Shown: piece after piece, positions 36,606-40,191 of the stretch
Numbering within the stretch: position 1 is the stretch's first letter
Layout: each line of letters opens with the position of its first letter
Virus record (IMG/VR): IMGVR_UViG_3300034092_004681
Location: 1 to 40,191 of that record
Source of the DNA: a virus
Reading direction: 5' to 3' (one strand)
DNA: 40,191 nt
Notes under the pieces: generated by a model
What the model was told of the DNA's origin: nothing
The model's input: the letters and a program-made list of their open reading frames with translations, nothing else
Databases searched by the model: none
Position numbers and translations under genes: made by a program

Positions 36606-37001
36606 TCATCTAACTATCATGTTGTACCGAAGGCGCCTTCGATACTCCAATGTCGCCTCATCATACTCATCTCGCTCGGCAACTTTCTTAACGAGATGGA
36701 CCTTAATCCCCGATCCGGCAAAGCTCTGAATGTTTAGCAGGGTATCGATTCGGTTTGATATCTGGCCAAGCTCAGTGGCTCCGGCAGTCGAAACCACCAT
36801 TACCTCTACGCTCGGCTTATTGATACTAAAGCCGACTTCGGTTTCCCCGCCTTCCACCGAGATCTTCACGGCTGGCAAGGCAGTTCGAACTGTTGCGGTG
36901 ATCGGGTAAATCTTCTTATCGCCGCTGGTGCCGCCGAGCAGCGACTGCAAAGTTGCGTCGCCACCAAGCTTGCTAAACAGCGTTTCGTAGATTCCGTTCA
37001 C
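36606..37001 (-). CDS. Tail terminator / tail completion protein, 131 aa
   Basis: Small alpha/beta protein (MNGIYETLFSKLGGDATLQSLLGG..KKIYPITATVRTALPAVKISVEGGE..LGQISNRIDTLLNIQ) in the position and with the look of DUF3168/gpU-type tail terminators that cap the tube and join it to the head closure protein. The gene is on the opposite strand from the other head-tail joining genes, 17 kb away. Confidence 0.7.
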   Translation of the reverse strand: MNGIYETLFSKLGGDATLQSLLGGTSGDKKIYPITATVRTALPAVKISVEGGETEVGFSINKPSVEVMVVSTAGATELGQISNRIDTLLNIQSFAGSGIKVHLVKKVAERDEYDEATLEYRRRLRYNMIVR

Positions 37002-37048
37002 AAAGAGGATAGTACGCTATCTGACAGAAGGTACAAGGGGGGTTCGTT

Positions 37049-37498
37049 CTACGCTGTTTCCTCATCGTGATTGTGCTCGGATTCGTCCCACCCCATTGTG
37101 ATTGATTTTGGATGCAACGGAAGCGGGCTAAACGGTCGCAATGGGCAGTCACTAATCCTGCAGAATCGGTCTCCAAGAGCACATCCAGCACACATTTTGT
37201 TGATAACCTTTTGGCGTTCCTTCATCCCTATTGCGGCAGGTCCCTCTGCCGCCGCAAGGGTGCTCTTCTTTTCAATGCCAACCGTTTCAATCCCAGCGGC
37301 CTGGATCGCCTTCTCTGGGATTGTTCTTGTTCCGGCGGTCCAGTGGGCAATCGACGACTCGCTATACCCAAGAATTTTTGACCACTTCTCAGTAAATTCC
37401 TTAAGGTTCAAGTCTTTTGACTCACCCTCAAGCTTTAGTTGGAATTCCCTGGTTGGACCATCTACCGCCAACCGTCTCCAGAATGTTGTGTCCTTCAT
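37049..37498 (-). CDS. HTH plus Cys4 cluster protein, 149 aa
   Basis: Residues 33-68 (KEFTEKWSKILGYSESSIAHWTAGTRTIPEKA) look like a helix-turn-helix. Residues 103-118 hold C-x2-C-x6-C-x4-C followed by PLRPFSPLP. The protein may bind DNA with a metal-stabilised tail. It lies between the tail terminator and an HNH gene, a position that is not needed for the tail itself. Family unknown; regulator of late genes is a guess. Confidence 0.65.
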   Translation of the reverse strand: MKDTTFWRRLAVDGPTREFQLKLEGESKDLNLKEFTEKWSKILGYSESSIAHWTAGTRTIPEKAIQAAGIETVGIEKKSTLAAAEGPAAIGMKERQKVINKMCAGCALGDRFCRISDCPLRPFSPLPLHPKSITMGWDESEHNHDEETA

Positions 37499-37529
37499 TT
37501 GGACTCCTTTCTGTAAGGAGCCTAGCCAA

Positions 37530-37982
37530 TCATCCCTGAGGTGTCAAATTTACCACTGGGTCCATCCTGCCGCCGTAGTACTTGCAAGTTCGGCACTCTC
37601 GGTCGCCGTTCTTTCTCCAGTAAGTGTTCTCCCAGGAATACTCGTGTCCGTGCTTGCAGTGAGTATTGCGTAGTTTTCCAGCATCGCCGCGGCGGGTGTT
37701 CATCCTTGGGGTAACAACCTCAAGGTGTTCCAAGTTGACACATTTTCTATTTCTGCACAAGTGGTCGATCTGAAGACCCTTTGGGACCTCTCCGCGCTGG
37801 GACTCATGATGCCACTTATGGGCGTTGATCTTTCGGCCCTTGTCGTCCTTGAAGGCACCATACCCAGACGGGTCAAGAGCGCCAGTCCACTCCCAGCAGC
37901 CCGATTCTACTTTTTGAACATAGCGAAGAAACCGAACATACGGATCGGTCTTTGGTCTTCCACGCTTAGTAACTTCATCCAT
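37530..37982 (-). CDS. HNH homing-type endonuclease, 150 aa
   Basis: Classic phage HNH: YVRFLRYVQKVESGCWEWTGALDPSGYGAF, then INAHKWHHESQRGEVPKGLQIDHLCRNRKCVNLEHLEVVT and a C-terminal Cys set (HCKHGHEY..CRTC). These cut DNA at recognition sites and often insert between phage genes as selfish elements. The start codon lies in a palindrome (37979-38003) and no Shine-Dalgarno motif is present. TATGAT six bases before ATG suggests a leaderless transcript. Confidence 0.85.
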   Translation of the reverse strand: MDEVTKRGRPKTDPYVRFLRYVQKVESGCWEWTGALDPSGYGAFKDDKGRKINAHKWHHESQRGEVPKGLQIDHLCRNRKCVNLEHLEVVTPRMNTRRGDAGKLRNTHCKHGHEYSWENTYWRKNGDRECRTCKYYGGRMDPVVNLTPQG

Positions 37983-38003
37983 GGTGACATCATATCACCA
38001 TGG
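37979..38003. promoter_or_regulatory. 9-bp palindrome over the HNH start, with TATGAT
   Basis: CCATGGTGA (37979-37987) and TCACCATGG (37995-38003) form an inverted repeat with a 7-nt centre, covering the HNH start codon and a TATGAT (37994-37989). Next to it TTGACC (38007-38002) is shared with the candidate promoter-operator at 10771-10806 (CTTGACCA..GGTGATAT.AT in both). A common regulator is possible. Confidence 0.5.
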
Positions 38004-38030
38004 TCAAGTATTTATGTTCTACGGGGCGAG

Positions 38031-38231
38031 CTATCCGCGAAGCCGAAGCGGGATGGTGACAAACCAAATAAGTGTCAACCAACCAAGGACATTGCCAACA
38101 AAGTTTCTGGTCTCACCATCCGGAAGGACAATCCAGCCAATAAGAAGGCCAAAAATAGTCCACGACTGGCTAATGATATCGTTTGCAGCTGAAATTAGCG
38201 TGTCCTTGTGCTTCTTTATAAAGTCAATCAT
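38031..38231 (-). CDS. Small membrane protein, 66 aa
   Basis: [20 protein letters not shown] is amphipathic, then two close hydrophobic segments follow (about residues 22-37 and 44-62: [14 protein letters not shown] and [18 protein letters not shown]). The end is basic (LRLRG). It overlaps the stop of the upstream gene (ATGA) with GGGGAG nine bases before ATG. The small size and topology fit a holin or antiholin, but none is proven. It is the last of three coupled membrane genes. Confidence 0.65.
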   Translation of the reverse strand: MIDFIKKHKDTLISAANDIISQSWTIFGLLIGWIVLPDGETRNFVGNVLGWLTLIWFVTIPLRLRG

Positions 38232-39487
38232 TTACCGATTCTCCCCCGTGGTCGATTTGCAGCAGTAGCAGCAGCCGCCACGGCTGACTGCGCTACCTGG
38301 GTGATAACCACCGCAGCAATAATTGTCGGAGCAGCCTCTTTTCGCTCCGTTTCCGAAATATCCTTTCCAAGATTTGCTACCGGCGCAAGCGCCTCGCCAA
38401 CCGCTTCGCCAATTGCCTCTGCGGCCTGACCAACGGTTGCATCAAACACTTCGCCAACGGCTGCGGCCACTTCTCCAACCGCTTCGCTAACAGCCTCCAC
38501 CGCTGCGCCAATTTCCTCTACACCTGGCAAAGCGGGCTGTGACGGCTCAGGAGAAGGAACAGGAGTGGGATCAACAGAAGGGGCAGGTTCCGGCGAAGCA
38601 CTTGGCTCCACGGTTCCTTCGGGCGTCGGCTCGGGCTCGGAAGTCGGGTCTGGTGTTGGTTCATTTGTCACCTCTGGGCTTGGAGTCGGCTCTACAGTCG
38701 GCTCTGGGCTTGGAGACGCGACCGGGTATGGTGGCGGCTCTGTTGGATTTGGGCTTGGCGTTGGGTTTGGTGTTGGCAATGGGGTCGGAGATGGCTCTAC
38801 AGAAGGCTCTGGCGTGGGGGTAGGAGGCACGCTAGGGCTTGGTGATGGCGGTTCTGGGGTAGGAGAAGGGGTTGGCTCTGGCGTGGGCTCTGGCGTGGGC
38901 TCTGGCGTGGGCTCTGGAGTTGGTTCTGGGGTTGGTTCAGGGGTTGGCTCAGGAGTTGGCTCTGGGGTTGGCTCCGGGGTTGGGGTTGGCTCTGGGCTTG
39001 ATGGCGGACCAACGACCCAAGATGTGTTTGTGATTGTCAGCGTGCCAACGCCACAGCATGAATCAAGTGAAAGAACACGGAACCCAAAGGCCCCGCCAGC
39101 CGTCACGTAGACCTCAACGGTCCCGCTGGCGCTTTTCGTATTGTTGGCAAGATCGGTCCAAATATCTGCAAGCAAAACCTGCGGGCGGTCAAAGTACGCA
39201 TTGTCGGTTGTGATAAAAGACCAAGAGAAAGACACCGTCTCGCCGAGGGATGAGTTCGTTGTGATTCCAGTCACGGTGTTTACCCACGGCTGGCCCGGCA
39301 GCACGTTATTACTACCATCAATGACAATCGTTCCGTCGGTAAGGATTATGGTTCCGTTTGCGTCTACCTGCTGATCCCATTGATCGGTATCGTCAAGGGC
39401 ATAAACAGGAGATGTGACGTATCCAAAGAATAAAGCGCTTACAATCAGCCAGATGATTGCAGCAGCTACAAACTGCTTCTGGGTCAT
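38228..39487 (-). CDS. Surface-type protein with signal peptide, Pro-Glu-Thr repeats and C-terminal membrane anchor, 419 aa
   Basis: A signal peptide or anchor is at residues 8-30 ([20 protein letters not shown]). Then comes a beta-rich ectodomain (40-160) with a CC pair in [12 protein letters not shown], and a rigid stalk of P-E-P-T-type repeats (about 163-310) in which 12-bp DNA repeats are visible. A helical Ala/Glu/Val segment ([20 protein letters not shown]) and a final hydrophobic helix ([19 protein letters not shown]) with a basic end (NRPRGRIGK) follow. The protein would span the cell wall region from the membrane. It starts 4 bp inside the upstream gene. Function unknown: adhesion, superinfection exclusion or a lysis accessory are possible. 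Confidence 0.7.
   Translation of the reverse strand: MTQKQFVAAAIIWLIVSALFFGYVTSPVYALDDTDQWDQQVDANGTIILTDGTIVIDGSNNVLPGQPWVNTVTGITTNSSLGETVSFSWSFITTDNAYFDRPQVLLADIWTDLANNTKSASGTVEVYVTAGGAFGFRVLSLDSCCGVGTLTITNTSWVVGPPSSPEPTPTPEPTPEPTPEPTPEPTPEPTPEPTPEPTPEPTPEPTPSPTPEPPSPSPSVPPTPTPEPSVEPSPTPLPTPNPTPSPNPTEPPPYPVASPSPEPTVEPTPSPEVTNEPTPDPTSEPEPTPEGTVEPSASPEPAPSVDPTPVPSPEPSQPALPGVEEIGAAVEAVSEAVGEVAAAVGEVFDATVGQAAEAIGEAVGEALAPVANLGKDISETERKEAAPTIIAAVVITQVAQSAVAAAATAANRPRGRIGK
38872..38995. repeat. 12-bp tandem repeat array coding Pro-Glu-Pro-Thr
   Basis: About nine units of GGCTCTGGNGTN (plus strand) lie in a row with third-position changes, four of them nearly identical. They code the EPTP stalk on the minus strand. 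Such arrays gain and lose units by slippage, so stalk length may vary between strains. Confidence 0.85.
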
Positions 39488-39669
39488 TTTCCCTGTCCGG
39501 AGAGCCAGGCTACAATCCCACTGACGCCAGTAAGGCCAAGAATGCCAATAACAAATTTGGCAAGTCGATACGCGCCACGCGTTTCTGCCATTTCTACGCG
39601 CATGGCAGAAAGCTCCTCCTCGATCTTGTCGAGGCGGTCAAGGATTTGCTGGACATTATTCGCAGTCAC
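39484..39669 (-). CDS. XhlA-like coiled-coil membrane protein (putative holin accessory), 61 aa
   Basis: Start GTG with GAGGTG upstream. Residues 6-35 form a coiled coil ([27 protein letters not shown]). A transmembrane helix follows (about 40-57, [18 protein letters not shown]). This layout is that of haemolysin XhlA-type phage proteins, which assist lysis in Gram-positive phages. It overlaps the next gene by 4 bp. Since another holin candidate exists at 20768, its role remains open. Confidence 0.6.
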   Translation of the reverse strand: MTANNVQQILDRLDKIEEELSAMRVEMAETRGAYRLAKFVIGILGLTGVSGIVAWLSGQGK

Positions 39670-39708
39670 ATCGGCACCTCATGTTGTGTGGATGCATTGA
39701 TGTGTTGC

Positions 39709-39737
39709 ACTATATTATGCGCCTACTTCAAGCGCAA
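39709..39737 (-). promoter_or_regulatory. Weak candidate promoter for the membrane trio
   Basis: TTGCGC (39737-39732), 17 nt, then TATAGT (39714-39709) on the minus strand, about 40 bp before the GTG start at 39669. The -10 is good and the -35 poor. It starts in the short gap after the FmdB-like gene. Support is limited. Confidence 0.35.
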
Positions 39738-39742
39738 GTCAT

Positions 39743-39913
39743 TTAGCCTCTACGCGCCCAGCCGTCGCCCTTATAAAAAATGTTTGACGCAGAAAAAACT
39801 TTATTCAGTTCTCTTCCGCACTCTTTATGTATTTTCTTGCTTTCGTCGGACATTGCGTGCATAATTTCTACTTTTTTTTCGCATTTGTCGCAAAAGTACT
39901 CGTAGACTGGCAT
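39743..39913 (-). CDS. FmdB-family zinc-ribbon protein, 56 aa
   Basis: MPVYEYFCDKCEKKVEIMHA is the signature FmdB start (MP-x-YEY-x-C-x2-C). A single further Cys (ECGRELNKVF) and the conserved ending FYKGDGWARRG follow; the second Cys pair is incomplete (one Cys). Members are small zinc-ribbon proteins frequent in phage genomes, often near structural genes, with uncertain role. It starts in a TAATG overlap with the coiled-coil gene upstream. Confidence 0.85.
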   Translation of the reverse strand: MPVYEYFCDKCEKKVEIMHAMSDESKKIHKECGRELNKVFSASNIFYKGDGWARRG

Positions 39914-40074
39914 TATTTCTTTTCTTGATCTTTAAACTTAGCGAGCTCCGCCTCAATCTCGGCAATCTTTGCCTGCAGCGCAGCGATCTGCGACTGATAG
40001 ATGTCGCCCTGTACGGCCATCGCCCCAATCTTCCTAAGGAGATCTTCCACTGTGATCTGAATGTTATCCGACAT
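39913..40074 (-). CDS. Small coiled-coil protein, 53 aa
   Basis: GAGGAGG lies before ATG, and the start overlaps the end of the upstream partial gene by 11 bp. After a short N-terminus (MSDNIQITVEDLL), residues 22-50 form a heptad coiled coil (GDIYQSQIAALQAKIAEIE..AKFKDQEKK). Small coiled-coil proteins of this kind accompany FmdB-like genes in phages. Function unknown. Confidence 0.7.
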   Translation of the reverse strand: MSDNIQITVEDLLRKIGAMAVQGDIYQSQIAALQAKIAEIEAELAKFKDQEKK

Positions 40075-40191
40075 TTTTCTCCTCCTCTAATGGCAATGTG
40101 CCAATGTTGGCATAGTATAGCGGATGCTTGAATTTTACAAGACCGCTGCGGAGGTCTATCCCCGCATACCTCTCAAAGACCTTGATCTTTT
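40064..40191 (-). CDS. C-terminal end of a gene cut by the window edge
   Basis: An open frame enters from the right edge and ends at TAA 40066-40064. The visible 41 residues read KIKVFERYAGIDLRSGLVKF, then HPLYYANIGTLPLEEEKNVG. There is no internal start needed and the next gene is coupled to it, so it is genuine coding sequence. Too short to assign. Terminase large subunit or another structural gene is possible because the terminase must lie outside this window. Confidence 0.6.
   Translation of the reverse strand, partial: KIKVFERYAGIDLRSGLVKFKHPLYYANIGTLPLEEEKNVG

Noticed and set aside
36973-37191. 72-residue Cys-containing minus-strand frame
   Set aside because: It overlaps two better-supported genes in other frames and has no ribosome site.
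38872-38995. CRISPR-like array
   Set aside because: Repeats are contiguous 12-bp coding units with no spacers and no cas genes nearby.
38565-39110. Plus-strand Gly/Val/Ser repeat protein of 181 residues
   Set aside because: It is only the complement of the EPTP repeat DNA; the minus-strand gene has signal peptide, anchor and coupling.

Overview
The window is a stretch of a tailed double-stranded DNA bacteriophage of siphovirus type. It carries a prohead protease, a major capsid protein with the HK97-type gene order, a portal, head-tail joining proteins, a tail tube, frameshifted tail assembly chaperones, a very large tape measure and a hub/fibre protein. No rRNA, tRNA, CRISPR array, integrase or host housekeeping gene was seen. 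An actinobacterial host is the best guess. The lysis pair (C39-like cysteine endolysin plus a holin whose body ends in an ALNP motif) and the small HTH protein ending in a basic RHRRG and Cys tail resemble those of actinobacteriophages, and some genes look suited to leaderless expression. This host call is inference. No integrase or clear lysogeny repressor is visible, so a lytic or environmental phage is likely. The terminase was not found and probably lies outside the window.

Layout. (1) Positions 1-14296 form a long leftward block. From its start it runs through a Cys-rich protein, the portal, small zinc-ribbon proteins, an HNH nuclease, regulators and a compact replication/recombination module. 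That module has an annealing-type protein, a PD-(D/E)XK nuclease, a replisome organizer, a DnaC-like loader, RusA and SSB. It continues with small membrane and zinc proteins, a MazG-like pyrophosphohydrolase, a GT-A glycosyltransferase and several early-type genes. The far left (1 to about 1.7 kb) looks more GC-rich and has separate transcription units, each with a terminator followed by a repeated intergenic cassette. (2) Positions 14478-19024 run rightward: protease-scaffold fusion, capsid protein, a small head-associated protein, head-tail adaptor and head closure protein. (3) Positions 40191-19021 run leftward: a small membrane/zinc-ribbon cluster with a proline-repeat surface protein, HNH nuclease, tail terminator, tail tube, tail chaperones, tape measure, hub/fibre, endolysin, holin, a histone-H1-like micro-protein, an HTH protein and a metallophosphoesterase. 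This block meets the head genes convergently at 19021-19024.

Genes are packed tightly, with TAATG, ATGA and TGATG overlaps throughout, so most are translationally coupled. Several genes are too short for ordinary ORF calling but have good ribosome-binding sites and coupled starts. Many of these encode 30-60 residue Cys2/Cys4 zinc-ribbon-like or single-transmembrane proteins.

Most notable points: a portal carrying a degenerate HAD-like domain; a tape measure of 2794 residues whose recognisable tape-measure domain starts only near residue 1200; a GGGAAAA slippery site in exact register for the tail chaperones; a set of zinc-ribbon micro-proteins; repeated promoter/hairpin cassettes at the left end; a duplicated fibre 3' end; and a signal-peptide, proline-repeat, C-terminally anchored protein flanked by two small membrane proteins.
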